A stretch of 64,000 bases of DNA from Botrytis cinerea B05.10 (Eukaryota; Ascomycota; Leotiomycetes; Helotiales; Sclerotiniaceae): positions 1,984,001 to 2,048,000 of the forward strand of contig NC_037315.1 of the NCBI RefSeq assembly GCF_000143535.2, given 5' to 3'. This document shows positions 14,463 through 27,208 of this stretch, piece by piece. The position numbers and the translations under genes are program-made. The notes beneath the pieces are model-generated. The model worked only from the letters and a program-made list of their open reading frames with translations, did no database searches and had not been told where the DNA came from. How positions within the stretch are numbered: the stretch's first letter is position 1; the number at the start of each line of letters is the position of its first letter.

Positions 14463-15174
14463 AGCTTAATCTAACAAAGAGAGGGAAGAAGAAAAAAAAG
14501 GAACACAGACACTACTTGACCCGCTCACCGCAACTACCCTACGATATTGTTAGCTCCTCTCTCTCTCTCCACATCGACTAGCAGAAAAAACACACACGCA
14601 CACATACACAGAGAGTGCAAGACCAAGTATCAAGTACCCAGGCGGAACATAAAAAGAACAAGGGCAGGTAACTTGCGTCGATCATTTCTGAAGAGATTCA
14701 AGTGCAACTTGGGCCCCGCTCTTATTCAACACCCCTCCTACATCCAAGTAACCAGCATCCTCGACCAGACGAATTCTCCAATTATCGAACGCCTTGACTA
14801 GTCGTTCTCTGCTCTCCAAAAGAAACTACTCATCTCAACACCACTCAAGGATTACCCCACCCAACCATCATCCTTGATTGTCCCTTCCCTCCATCCTTAA
14901 GCTTTCTCTTCACCCAGACTGAAGCACATAAAGAACGCTGATCCCACCCGTTGGCACTTCACTACACTCTACTGATCGACTCTTCCTTACCTCGAGAACT
15001 CTTTCTTTATCAACACTAAAACACGACCATTACACGGGATCTCACATCGGATCTACGCTTTATTGATACTGCACCACCTACCCTTCTACACACAACAAAT
15101 ATACCATCCACACGCGCGCCATTGTTTACTTGAGAGAGTATTGGAAACTTTGTATTTTTATACGTCCACCAAAG
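14463..15174 (+). promoter_or_regulatory. Presumed long ATG-free 5' leader of C2H2 factor
   Basis: From just after the ATG at 14460 to the start codon at 15175 there is no ATG on the plus strand for 712 bases, while CAT (ATG on the other strand) is frequent. The stretch is pyrimidine- and CA-rich with CTCTCTCTCTCC near 14558. Loss of upstream ATGs on the coding strand only is what a scanned 5' untranslated leader is expected to show. The transcription start itself cannot be placed from sequence. Confidence 0.55.
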
Positions 15175-16445
15175 ATGACAATGACAATGGACCGACAATC
15201 GCCTTTTGACAGTGGTATGCATTACAACCACAACTTGCCATACTCGAATACAGCTTCGGTATCATTCATCCAACCGAATTGGGGCGCACCAACGTCGGCT
15301 CCTCACGCAAGTTCCAGCATTTACACGCCGACTTTGGGGCTCGAAGGTATTGAAAGGCAGCAGCAGCAGCAGCAGAGTGCACGCATAAGTAGCCATGTAT
15401 CAGCAGGACCGTATAGCGTGCCAGTTACTGCGGCATCAGCAGGTAACCTCTTTTCGGAATTCTCTGGAGTGGAACAGGATTTACTCACCAATCAACAAGA
15501 TATGATGAGCCCTACTCGTGCTTTACCACCTGGATATGGGAGCGACGTCGGGTATAACAACGCACCATCGCCTGCTCACACTGCCTATACGTCCGCGCCA
15601 TCTCCATTTGATGGCGCTGGCTATGCGCCGGCACCCATTCCATCCGCAGTCCGAGCATATTCCGTTCAGCAACAAGATAACTCCAGACGACTCTCACAAC
15701 CGTCAGTATCCTCCAATTCATTCTTCGATGCCCCAGCCGATGCCCCGCGGTCCCATCGTCAGAATTCCCTTATTGACTTTCATAACAGAGGATTGCCAAA
15801 CAATGATAATGCCAGCTATCTCCGAGACCCAACCATGGACGGCGCAAGAGATATGCTCGCCATGAGTCAAAACACCACACCAAGAAACATTTTTGGCCCG
15901 GCACGAATTGGACGAGGATCAGCCGATTCATACGGTTTCCCATCAACACACTCAAACCATTCGTCGATTTCTTCATCATCAAACAGCTACCCATACTACG
16001 GCGGCTCTGTCGATTCCTCAATGTCCGAATACTCGAACGGTTCTGACATGGAATCGGTATCAGCGAGAACCTTACCTCCACCCGGCAGTATTCTTGGCGG
16101 AGGAAACACACCTTTACCTCCTCAATCCATGATGGGCTCATTCAGCTCGAAAGTATCGACCAGCACACAAAAGAAGCACAAGTGCAAGGTTTGCGACAAG
16201 AGATTTACCAGACCAAGTTCTTTACAAACACACATGTACAGTCACACTGGGGAGAAGCGTAAGTTATTCACATTCGACAGCAAATGCGAGTCACCTCAAC
16301 TAACTGAAAAATAGCATTTCCTTGCGACGTCGAAGGTTGCGGCAGACATTTCTCCGTTGTATCAAACTTACGAAGACACAAGAAAGTCCACAAGGGCGAC
16401 GCCAAATCGGAAGCTGGATCCGATGACCATCACTCAGATGAATAA
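15175..16445 (+). CDS. C2H2 zinc-finger transcription factor (FlbC-like)
   Basis: Two exons, 15175-16258 and 16315-16445 (56-nt intron with a CTAAC branch point), give 404 residues. The start is the first ATG after a long ATG-free leader (MTMTMDRQSPFDSG). An upstream extension would need a non-ATG start. Residues 1-330 are low-complexity, rich in Ser, Pro, Asn and Gln with a run of six Gln, as in activation or regulatory regions. Two zinc fingers close the protein: C337-C340-H353-H357 (C-X2-C-X12-H-X3-H) and C365-C370-H383-H387 (C-X4-C-X12-H-X3-H). They are joined by the TGEKPF linker, which the intron splits. A short acidic tail ends the protein. This C-terminal two-finger layout fits fungal developmental regulators such as FlbC (conidiation), but the exact orthology is my inference. 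It acts in the nucleus on DNA; its targets are unknown. Confidence 0.9.
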
Positions 16446-17740
16446 ATTCTACGTCTTTTAACTTGTACACTACTTATTATACATGTTACGCTTTGTTCAT
16501 ATTACCAATTTTTACGACAATAGACGACCAAAAAGATGCTTGGTCAACAGAAATTCTCGGACGCAAATTTTTGTTTGTTCTTTAATGCTACAAGGCATTT
16601 CAATACCCTTTTCCTTTTTGCAGTGGTATTAGCGATTGAAACGTCTACATCTTGATTATCAATCTGCGACTTCAAATCGAGAGTCCTTTTTTATATATAC
16701 GATGCGGACAGGATTGCAGCCACGAAAACTTATATTCACTTCTAATTCGATCACTACCTGGTTCTCTTTTTCTTCTTGTTTTGAGGAATCAAGACATCAG
16801 AGTTACATTTGGGATTTTCGGGGCCAACATCTGCGCTATTCGGGACGGGAGCAAAGATTTGACATGTGCTTTTAATGGATGGCGTTGAAAAGGTTTTCAT
16901 CTTTGGCGGCATGTATCTTGCCAGGGGCATTGCGGTGGGAATTTGATTTGGCACGTTTCAATGTGTAACTTGAGCGTGCCGTGTATTGTTGTACTATTAG
17001 TTTGTTTCTCTTTATTTTTCTTCGTTCATTCGTTCAGACATACCCATTTTTGAATCGCGATTATCGGGACAGGGGAATTAGGAAGGATGGATGGATGGTT
17101 GGATTTGGGAGTGGCAATGGAATTGGATTAGATGGATGGGGTGAACAGAGCGTTGGAATACCTTGAGTCGGATTGGTATTGACCTGTCAGGATGAGGTCA
17201 GGTTTATACACATACCGTCGCTACGATTATAGAAATTAATATTACGAATAAAATATCATAAACTTTAATATTTTACATTTGGTGTACTCGAGTGGCAATT
17301 TTGCAAAGAATGTGTGTGGGATGGAATGAATAAACCAATGCGATGAAGGGGATTTTACCATATGTTGGTATGTATGTTGGTATCAGCGGATGATCATCAC
17401 ACATACATACATCAAGCGGGAGATGCACCTCAATTGAGGATAGAGAATTTTCCATATCCTTTGGCAAGATTACGATTACGATTGCGATGTAAAATGCATG
17501 GGCGTGGATATAAGCATACATGCACTTTTGATATATATCCATCTGTCTGATTGTTTGTTTGTCTGTCCAACTGTCTGTCTGTCTGTCTATCCTAGGTCGG
17601 GTTAGGAGGAGGGTGATCATTGTGCTTTATTGATATTAATATTAATATTGGTATTGATATTCTCATGTGTATATATGTATATATGTATATATGTGTGTGT
17701 GTGTATATATGTATTCACACGTGGATTCCTTTATGCTTAT

Positions 17741-17786
17741 TTATGCTTATTTATACTTATTTATACTTATTTATACTTATTTATGC

Positions 17787-17829
<43 letters not shown>
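17741..17829. repeat. TTTATRCT / TTTA tandem repeats
   Basis: Copies of an ACTTATTT-like 8-mer pass into a pure TTTA run from about 17788 to 17829. Confidence 0.9.
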
Positions 17830-18092
17830 CCTCGATTCGACTTGATTCGACTTGACTTGACTTGACTGGACTGGACTTGACTGGACTGGAGCCTGCCATG
17901 TGCCATGTGCCATGTGCCATGGTGAGAGAGAGTTCAGAGAGAGAGAGATCGTCGAAAGATCTTCTTCGGATATCAAATATCGGGTGGGTGAACTTTCGTT
18001 TGGGGGTCGGGGGTCCTTGGTCCTTGGTCCTTGGGGTGGTTGGGGATGGGATGGGATGGGATGGGTTGGGTTGGGTTTATTGGGAGGATTGG

Positions 18093-18166
18093 TTGGATTT
18101 GGATTTGGATTTGGATTTGGATTTGGATTTGGATTTGGATTTGGATTTGGATTTGGATTTGGATTT
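18093..18166. repeat. (TTGGAT)n hexanucleotide repeat
   Basis: About 12 perfect copies over 74 bp. The six-base unit reads as an open dipeptide repeat in several frames, which is not evidence for a protein. Confidence 0.95.
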
Positions 18167-18191
18167 CTGTATATGTTTATGTGTGTATGTG

Positions 18192-18198
<7 letters not shown>

Positions 18199-18251
<53 letters not shown>
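18199..18251. repeat. (AG)n dinucleotide repeat
   Basis: About 26 copies of AG, closely followed by a TG run at 18295-18319. Confidence 0.95.
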
Positions 18252-18253
<2 letters not shown>

Positions 18254-18294
18254 TATATATGTTTTGGATAGGGGGGGGAGATGGAGAGGATATA

Positions 18295-18319
18295 TGTGTG
18301 TGTGTGTGTGTGTGTGTGT
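18295..18319. repeat. (TG)n dinucleotide repeat
   Basis: Twelve copies of TG, just downstream of the AG run. Confidence 0.9.
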
Positions 18320-19025
18320 ATGCGTATATATATATATGAGGTTTCTTTCCTGTGGTTGTATTAGAGTGTAATTCTATAATTCTATAGTAGGATTGTGAGG
18401 TTGTGATGTGAGGTTGTATGTATATTTAGTGTTTATAATCTTGTAATGCTCTCTCTAGTTGTGATTATTATTTTTTATGTGTGTATATATGATTTAAATT
18501 TGTATATATATATGTAAGATGTGAGATATGAGATATGAGATAACTATGCGATGTTGGAGATTTTTTCTTTCTTTCTTTCTTGTATTTGGTATTTGGTCAG
18601 GATAGATAGATAGAGTGTGTATGTATGTATGTATATATGTATATACTTTCTATAATATTCGCTATGTAGTATATATTTATTTATTTGTTTGTTTGTTTGT
18701 TTGTTTATTCGAGAGATAGGTAGGTGTTTCTCTTTCGTACTCGATATAATACCATATAATAATACAACACAACACAACACCGTCTCTCGAATCAAAAAAA
18801 TAATTAAAATAAAAAAAATCCATGACGCAAACACGCATGAATGTATAAACCCCCCCCCCTGAAATTCTGAAATTCTGAAACGCAAACGATTTGTGGGAGG
18901 TGTAGAGACGGCTTGTGAGTGGTGGAGGGAGGGTTCGGGTGGGTGGTGAGGATGAGAATGAGGATGAGGATGGGGAAGGGTGTAGTGGGGGGATGGGATG
19001 GGATGGGATGGGATGGTCATTTTTG

Positions 19026-19094
19026 TGGTTTTTTTTTTTTTTTTTGGTTGTGGTATGGGTATGGATGATTGGATGGATGGATGGATGGATGGAT
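19026..19094. repeat. Poly-T and (GGAT)n tracts
   Basis: A poly-T run near 19029-19045 is followed by a GGAT repeat ending at 19094. A similar GGGAT run lies just before it at about 18990-19016. Confidence 0.85.
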
Positions 19095-21309
19095 GAGGGG
19101 AATGAGGGGAGGGGGACACAGCCTCGTTGGTTTGGGTTTAGGCTGTTGGGTTTAGGCTGTTGGGTTGGTGATGGGGGTGCTGGGTGCTGGGGGAGTGCTG
19201 GATGCATGCTGAAGGGATGAATGGAGGTAGTGAGTGAGAGGAGAGAAGAAATTCAAGATTGAAATTTGATGGATGGGGTTGCATTGGTAGGTATGATGAG
19301 AGTAGGGTATGTAGATGCACATACATTAAGGATAGAATTATAAGCTTCTTTTACATGTCATATTGTATTTATTATAAAGGAGAAGATTTCGCTACTGTAG
19401 AGTATATAGATGTGTATGTATGTTATGTATACCTAGGTAGGTATATCTAAACAGATATATATATATATATGTATAACATATAAAATCTACTCACACAAAC
19501 AAAATACACAAGTGAGGTACCTACCAAAAGTATACGACAATATATTATGCTAACGGATATCCAGTCTTTACCGCCATTTCGACTTCGAAATTATCCAGGC
19601 TCGCCAGTATCACACAAAGTCTTGGTTTATTGTTTGGCCTGTCTCGTGACGACGACTGATTGCAGATAGATAGATAGATGAAGAGAATGAGAGATGCTAT
19701 CTATGTCCATCCGTACCGTACCGTACCTCGATACCATCCTTCATCCATCGCAATCAAATGACCATTTGCAATTTGCAATTTGCAATTTGCAGGATGGTAC
19801 ATGTCAAATGTACACCTCAGCGCGATTAATTAATCTGGAATTGGGCTTGGGGATACGTGATGGATGTAGGTACATGTAATGTGTATGTGGGTGTGGATGT
19901 GGATGGATGGAATGTATCAGATAAGATGTTGGTTCTGTGTTATAGGGACCCTGTCCTGTCTGGTGAACAATAATATATCTAGTCTAGGTAGTTCGGCACC
20001 CGGTATAAACACGAAACCGGCCCGTTATCGTTGATATATTACTGGAGATGGGGACGCAGAGGTCAAGGGAGAGGCAGGTAGGCGGGCTCCTTGAGGTGCG
20101 TGAGTAATGTTAGATTGATTAATTAGATGAGGATGGGTGCAAAGTAGAAAGTATAAAGTCGAGCGTCGAGAGTAGAGGGCGTCGTCGGTAGGAGGTACGG
20201 GATAGAGAGATACTCCGACGGGTAAATGAATGGGGATCACGATCATGATCATGAAACATCGTGTGTAGATTTGGGTGCTTGTTATCGATTGACTGATCGA
20301 TACTTGGCGTTGATGAGGGATTTTATATATTGTCTGTCTGTCTGTCTATGTTGTATGCATGATATGTGATATACCGATGTATATTATGTACATACACATA
20401 TTACAATCCATACTCGCAGTGAACACCTAGACCGTAATCACCAGGTAGATATCTGGACATCTGATTTGAGAATGGACATGAAAACAACGATGATCACAAA
20501 TGAGCCCGAGAGAATTCGACCGAGACGTGGAGAGTTGGAGAAGAACACCACTCCTTCTCCATTTATTTTGCGAGGGAAAAGATAAAAATGGAGAAGATCG
20601 AGATGTCAGTTTGAAGTTATCCCTCCACGTGTCTAGAACGTGAACTCTTTCTTGAATTCCGATCGATGCCTGAGATGAGAGGTGTGGACGACGAGAGATG
20701 CCAGTGGGAGTGGGAATGGGAATGGGAATGGGGGCATGTCACTGTGAGGTTCCCATTTGCAGAATGGTGATACTCCCATTCGCGAGTGGAGATGGGAGAC
20801 TGGAAGCTGCCGGTTCGGTGTGGAAAATATGCATTGTGTGTGTGTCTGTCTACCATGTGTGATGCACGAGAGACATTCATCATCATGTCATGTATGAAGG
20901 GATCACTTTATTTGGAAGATCCGCAAGGGAAGAATGTTCATTCTCCACTGAGCATGTTTTTTTCTTCTCTTTCTCTCTCTCTCTCTCTCTCCCCCTCCTC
21001 TCTCTCATCATCGTTTGAAACTTTGAGTTTGAGTTTGAGGTGAGTGCATGGTGTGCGCGCGTGTCTGCTCCATAGAAATTGAGTTGTACCGAGACGTTAA
21101 TATATTACATCTTCGATCTTCACTCGCCAGAGGATACCGACATGATATCGAAGGGTAGAGACTCGGTGACTGGGTGGGTAGGTAGATAGATAGATGTCGA
21201 AGGCAACATGCAAGCGCTGTATCCGCCATCAATGGTCAGCCAGTCCATCATCTAATAATCTACGGAGTCCTCTCCGTCGATTTCATCTCCTAAACATTAT
21301 CCACCAAGT

Positions 21310-21324
21310 CCCCCCCCCCCCCCC
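21310..21324. repeat. Poly-C tract, 15 bases
   Basis: An uninterrupted C run within otherwise unremarkable noncoding DNA. Confidence 0.9.
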
Positions 21325-22430
21325 AATGTGAAAATTCGCGCTCAAATCAGCGTTTTATCTCCTCAATCGCACTCATAATCTCTAATCCATCATCCCATCA
21401 TCCATCATCCATAACCCAACACCCTCACAATGGGGTCCAAAAACGATAAGAACCCACCGTCAAATGATTTCAACGGCAGTTATCCCCATTCGCTCCAATA
21501 TCTGAGACATATGACATCAATGGCTTGACATCTAAATTGAAATCCCCTCAACTCAACGATTTTTTCATTTACTTTGTACGCAAAGAGTTACCTCGTACGC
21601 AGAGTGGAGCGGGATACCCATGCCCGCCAAGCCCTATCTGCGGTGTAGCAGATGCATTTTTTTGATTCAGGGTCTTGTCTTGGGGAGGGACGGTTGGCTT
21701 GGGAACATTGGGAATCCGCACGCGCTTTTTGCATGGACGATGGACGCTTCGCACGACTGGGCGAATGGGAATGCGAGGAGAGGACATGGAGGTGGGTATT
21801 ACTACAACAGGACAATTCGGGGGAAGGAACGGATTACTGTTTTTGGTATATCTTTTGGTGGGGAGAGAAGAACCTTGACTCTTGAAGAAGATATTTTGAG
21901 ATATTTTGGGATGTGGATGGATGTGGGTTGGAGAGAATGGAGCGGTACATACGGTACCTGTTGTTCTTTCTCCCCTGCATCGTGTCTGCTGGAAGATTGT
22001 GCCAGGGCAAGAGACAGACAGCACGCCCATGGTTTGATCTCAAACGATTTGTTCCTGAGGGAGAAAAGCTGGGAATGAGGAATGGGGATGGAGCATCCAC
22101 GACGTCATTGTGGCCCAATCGACATGTCGCTGTCGTATTCACTCTATTTTGTAGCCTGTACTCGTAGGTCGGTATGGAATATACGGACGGGGTGGATGTT
22201 GATATCAGGTACAGCTTTCGTATTACGCACACAGAGTCACAGAGCCACAGAGTCACCGAGTCACAGAGTCACAGACAGTAGTTTGGTGGCGAATAGCCCG
22301 AGTTGTGTATCTGCTTCGTAATGCATGTTTTTCCTTACTATTCATTCCTCGGTAGCTATTTCCCTCTATCCTATCAGCGTGGAGACGAAAGCAGGGACTC
22401 GGATTACCTAATTCCTCAACACATCTTTTT

Positions 22431-22479
22431 ACATCTATTACATCTATTACATCTATTACATCTATTACATCTATTACAT
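22431..22479. repeat. (ACATCTATT)n 9-bp tandem repeat
   Basis: About five and a half copies of a nine-base unit. Confidence 0.9.
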
Positions 22480-23309
22480 TTTAACATTAGTCCTTTTTTA
22501 CTTTTTTCTTGTTTTATTACTCCATCGCCCCAAAAGACACGCAACCAGGGTTCGTTCTCAAACTAGGCAAGTCGGTTTTAAAATGAAGGAAAGATAGGGG
22601 AAATGTCTAAGATCATGCCTTCGAGAAGAACACATAGAACGATAAACGAGATTGGAAGATTGTCACTTCTTTTTTCTTTTTCGGGGCCGGTTGCGTGCGT
22701 GTGCTGTTTGATAAACGCTTGCTAGGTAGCAGGTAGGTTTGTTTGATGAACGCGAGGATGGGAGATAGCCTACTTTGCTGGGATAGGATCGACGGCGGAG
22801 CGGACAGGGCGAGACATTAAAGAATGTAGGGGTTCATTTCCTTATTTTTTGGAGGGGGGGGGCTTCCAGGGTGCGAAAAGATTGAATTATGGGTATGGAT
22901 GTGTATCTGTGTGTGTTTGGTTTATTTATATCTACAAACTAGATACATGCTCCCGGAAGAATCATTTCCACTCTTTGCGTGCAAATCCCCAAGAGAATCA
23001 TCGGTCCTTAGCGCGATATCTCAATATCGATACCCTGAGGATCTTGATCACGAAGAGGGAAATAGGGGGTCCTGAAAGAAAAAAAATAACGCGCCCGGTA
23101 ACGGCGTCAGGTACCGTAAAACTTACTTGGGTGTTTCAATCTAATCTCCTGCTTGCGATGATCATGTTCGTTTGAGCTTGTTTGTACATACATCCTCACA
23201 GACATGTACGCGTACATGGGAGTTTGCAAATGCGATGATGCAATCGAATGGACTGGGAGTTTGTACGGGACGTCCATACGCACCTTCTGGAATGGGTATG
23301 GCATGGTAA

Positions 23310-23381
23310 GGGATGGGATGGGATGGGATGGGATGGGATGGGATGGGATGGGATGGGATGGGATGGGATGGGATGGGATGG
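23310..23381. repeat. (GGGAT)n pentanucleotide repeat
   Basis: About 14 copies of GGGAT over 72 bp. The minus-strand frame reads as SHPIP repeats, an artefact. Confidence 0.95.
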
Positions 23382-23956
23382 AATGATGAACATGACTTGC
23401 GCACCAAGTACCTAGGTGGGAGAAATGCAATGGTGAGAAAGGGGGAACATATCCGGGCATAGCGCGGAATGCAAGTGTATTCCTACGTCTTTTGCTATCT
23501 ATCATATCGGAGCGTGGCATATCATTTCTTGTTGGTAAAAGGAATCTGTCACGCAGCACTGCTTCTGCAGTGCACTCTGCAATCTGCAGTATCACCAGAC
23601 AGACATTGTGATTCGAATGTACGTTTTTCATCGCGATGTACATGCATACATATGTACATATGTACGTACATAAATGATGTGAAAAATCCATGCATGACGT
23701 TGAATATGCCATCTCGAGAGCACCGCGTAGTACAGGGCGTATTTCTCCACGATACATGCATGGAATGCTACACCACGCAACGAAGTTGTGATGTGGGATG
23801 CTGATGCAGTGCTTCGAGATGACGTCTTGGATATGTGGTGTAGCGTTTGTGTTGTCGATGCTCATGTGCTACCTACCTGCCTACCTACCTCCCTACCTCC
23901 CTATCGCGTAAAGGATCCGCGATGTAGAAGTGCGCATGCGTGGTGCGTGGCTAGGA

Positions 23957-24062
23957 TCTTCTCTTCTCTTCTCTTCTCTTCTCTTCTCTTCTCTTCTCTT
24001 GGGAGTTGAATGGCTAGTATTGCGATTTTGGATTGTGTGTATGTATGTATGTATGTATGTAT
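23957..24062. repeat. (CTTCT)n and (GTAT)n repeats
   Basis: CTTCT repeats cover 23957-24000 and GTAT repeats cover about 24039-24062. Confidence 0.9.
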
Positions 24063-24820
24063 TGACGGCTGTTTTGGTAGCTGTGCAGATGGATGATCTG
24101 GGAGTGGGTTGTATCGTTATTGAATGGTGGGTGATAGATGGGGTAATCTTGTAGTTGTATTGGGAAACATGGGAATTGTAGATGCGGAATGATAGGATAG
24201 GTAGTGGTTTTATTAGGTACTTGGGGATATCAAATATATGATTGTATTTTTTATGTTTTATTTTATTTTATATAGATGTTGATATGGATATGGATATTGA
24301 TATTACTATCTTCACATTCATATACTGCTACGCGATGAATCAGTACCTTCACAATATATACCTACCTACTAACCGAGTGGGATTGTGTAATGTAAATGCT
24401 TGTTAGTGAACAGGAATCATCAGGGTGTAGAGAGAATAATAAGACTGGAATATTTTAGATGCTATTCAATACAATACAATACAATACAATGAATGCCCTT
24501 GTGTCTCGAGTTTTCACATTCGTCTTTTGTTGTTGTAGTGTAGGTAGTCGCAAAGAATAATCTCAATCTCAATCCTTATCTCCTCTCAACTCATCTCCTC
24601 TCCTCTCCGCACATTCACTAGTCTAGCCACCGCATGACATTCTATTATCCAGTCTTGAATACTACTGATTCACCCTATGTTTTCAATCCTAGTAGCTTCC
24701 CAGAGTGGGAAAATATCTCTCTGTTCGTATACTTCCCCCAGCGTCTGGTTATACATACATAGCATGATCATGATCTCTCTTCTCCCTGCCTAGCACCCTA
24801 GAATGATCATACGGATCTTT

Positions 24821-24927
24821 CTCTATTCTCTATTCTCTATTCTCTATTCTCTATTCTCTATTCTCTATTCTCTATTCTCTATTCTCTATTCTCTATTCTC
24901 TATTCTCTATTCCCTATTCTCTATTCT
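24821..24927. repeat. (CTCTATT)n 7-bp tandem repeat
   Basis: About 15 copies of a seven-base pyrimidine-rich unit with one variant copy near the 3' end. Confidence 0.95.
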
Positions 24928-26093
24928 TTATTTTTCATTGCTCATATACTCTACAAACGAGCACCTAGAAACGAGACTCAAAACACGAATAGCAGGGAAT
25001 AGAAATACGATCAAGTGATAGGAAGCATAGAATAGCTAGTCAGCTATCCCCGAATGCTGCACTCACAGAGGAGAGAGGAGATCAATCCGTATCTTACATA
25101 GAAAACTGGTATGGAGGAGAATAAGAATAAGCTGGCGAATGAGAAGGTTTAAGGATTGATGAAGTGGGTTGGTTTTTCAAGTTCTTAGATATTGGATATT
25201 AGATACACCATGTATGGTTAATCAGTCCCCATGCTTTTTATTTCTGAAATCGGGGGGAAAGGTAAACTGATCTGCTAGTTTGCAAGCGAAGTGGAATCCG
25301 TCAAAGTCCAGCGCACTGGAATATTGTGACCACGATTATCTGGATTTACAAAATGCGCCCATATACTGGTAGTTTGATATCAAACATAACAGGTATCTTC
25401 GGTTTTCAGTCATGCGCCACTTGTCTATTCCTCTTCGTACTCCCTGCTGTTTCGCGCATGTGGATATCTCTTTAAGCAGAATGCAATTTGGCATTTGGGA
25501 CCTACCATCGCAGGCGCTACGTCATCTGTGTGCTTCTCATTCTCATACATACATACAGACAGCTAGCTACTTGGGTATCTGTACATAGAAATCAAGTGTG
25601 CTTCTCCCACTTTCCTTCTTGTTTCGAGCGAGCTCATAGTAAAAAAGAAGAATTTTTAATAATAAAAAAACCCCTCCTCCTTGAGTCGAGTCTGTGTTGT
25701 AAATAATGTGGATTGAATCATCTTACTTGATGTTCGAATTCGTAAATAGATCGAATCGAATATTTGACTTGAATTCTCTACCTGTCTGTCTATCTGTCTA
25801 TTGATATATCTATCCATCGATTCCATCCCATTCTCTTCTCTTCTCTTATTATGGTATCATTACTTTATATCCAACGAAATTCATGCAACTGAATGTATTC
25901 ATATTTCCCTCCTACTTTCCTCCCAAGCTCTGGGAGAAATTACACAATGCTATTGGTTTTTCTTCCTCCTTCTTTCCATCCTTCGGAAAACAAACTGTTG
26001 ATTCCCTCCTCTTATCATATAGAAGATTGCTCAAGTATTTCAAGTGTACAGAAACGCATCAGATAATATGAACACATGAATTCTCAATTCTTC

Positions 26094-26208
26094 TTTCCCT
26101 TTCCTTTCCTTTCCTTTCCTTTCCTTTCCTTTCCTTTCCTTTCCTTTCCTTTCCTTTCCTTTCCTTTCCTTTCCTTTCCTTTCCTTTCCTTTCCTTTCCT
26201 TCCCTTTC
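26094..26208. repeat. (TTTCC)n polypyrimidine tract
   Basis: More than 20 near-perfect copies of TTTCC over about 115 bp, all pyrimidine on the plus strand. Such a mirror-symmetric homopyrimidine tract is capable of triplex formation. Confidence 0.95.
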
Positions 26209-27045
26209 TTCTGGCTAGCTTGAATTCACTAAGTCTCGTCGTCTTTCGGTTATCCTTTCTCCTACTCTTCTCTTCTAGAGATTAGACGGCTTTTTCTTCT
26301 TCTTAAATTAAGGGGGAAGGGGAAAGAAGAGAGGGGAAATTTTAAATGCGCTGGTGTTAGAGACCGCTATTCTCGCTGATAGACTCTCAAATTCCTAATT
26401 CATATATATGCATTTAGCAAAATTATATAGCATCAAATTTAACTTATAGGCTGACTAGTTGAGCCCGAATCACCCATTCTGAGTTTTTATCGAGTATCTA
26501 ATACTCACTCATTCATAATCTCAACTTTTAATTTCACCCGTCTAGAGATCTTGATACTTCCTCTAGACCTTTACGGATGACTCGCGAGGTAGCGATCACT
26601 CGGACATCGGTTCAGATATCTAGACTCTAGAGATCTCATTATGATATTTGATATTTAATATTCATGGTATTAAGAAGGAATTGAAGGATAGGTAATCATT
26701 ACTCGAGACAGAATTAAAAGATCGAGAGTTCGCGTTCCGATTCGGTAAAGTAATTGTTTAGTATACAAATCTGAATTGGGTGATCACTATATAATGCGTA
26801 TATAATATCCAAGACTGTTTCAGAGAATAAAATTCAAATAGCATATACTCCTCCTCTTTAATCTATCTATCTAGGTATTCTAATACAGTTGCAAACTTTG
26901 AGGAATTATCAGAGATATCATGTGGGTTTAAAATTTCAATATAATCTGAGGTAGGAAGGATAAAGGAACTTGGATTTATAATAGTAGAATATCTTCTCAC
27001 CTTCTCATTTGACTATCCATGTATCTAGAATTATATCCCAAACTA

Positions 27046-27208
27046 TTATTGCTGGTTTGAGAAGGATATGGAAGACGTAGCACCTATGTATTGTAGGTTC
27101 TAATTGCCTATATTGTATTCTGTCTAAAGAGCTAGTCTCTTTCGCATTCGCTTAGGGTTTTACTAGAGTAGCCATTCGAATTGAAGTCATTCACTGCGTT
27201 CACACAAT
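27046..27208 (+). repeat. Dispersed repeat copy 2, internally deleted
   Basis: It shares the GAAGACGTAGCACC, TCTAAAGAGCTAG and CTCTTTCGCATTCGCTTAGG blocks with the copies at 2028 and 28366. Relative to them it has lost exactly the segment between the two AAAGAGCTAG direct repeats. It carries several C-to-T style changes (GGATACGG to GGATATGG; CACCCACG to CACCTATG). Its ends are poorly preserved, so the borders are approximate. Confidence 0.7.

Larger units (their letters stand above)
1791..15174. other. 13-kb gene desert upstream of the C2H2 factor
   Basis: No reading frame here looks like a real protein. The longest frames (up to about 190 codons near 11.6-12.7 kb, on both strands and overlapping) have no recognisable domain and no coherent splice extension. 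The stretch holds many simple repeats, a dispersed LTR/MITE-like repeat copy near 2028-2240, a 12-bp inverted repeat at 6497-6549, and near its 3' end the presumed leader of the transcription factor gene. Unrecognised lineage-specific genes or noncoding RNAs cannot be excluded by eye. Confidence 0.6.

Noticed and set aside
15130..15174. Upstream extension of the zinc-finger protein
   Set aside because: It begins with TTG, not ATG; the first ATG is at 15175.
19130..19170. Telomere-like GGGTTTAGG motifs
   Set aside because: The motifs are interspersed with unrelated bases and do not form a TTAGGG array.
18544..19207. Pro/Ser/His-rich frames of up to 191 codons on the minus strand
   Set aside because: They are translations of GGAT, GGGAT and poly-T repeats.
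23107..23865. 252-codon minus-strand frame with SHPIP repeats
   Set aside because: The frame is kept open by the GGGAT repeat; flanking residues show no domain.
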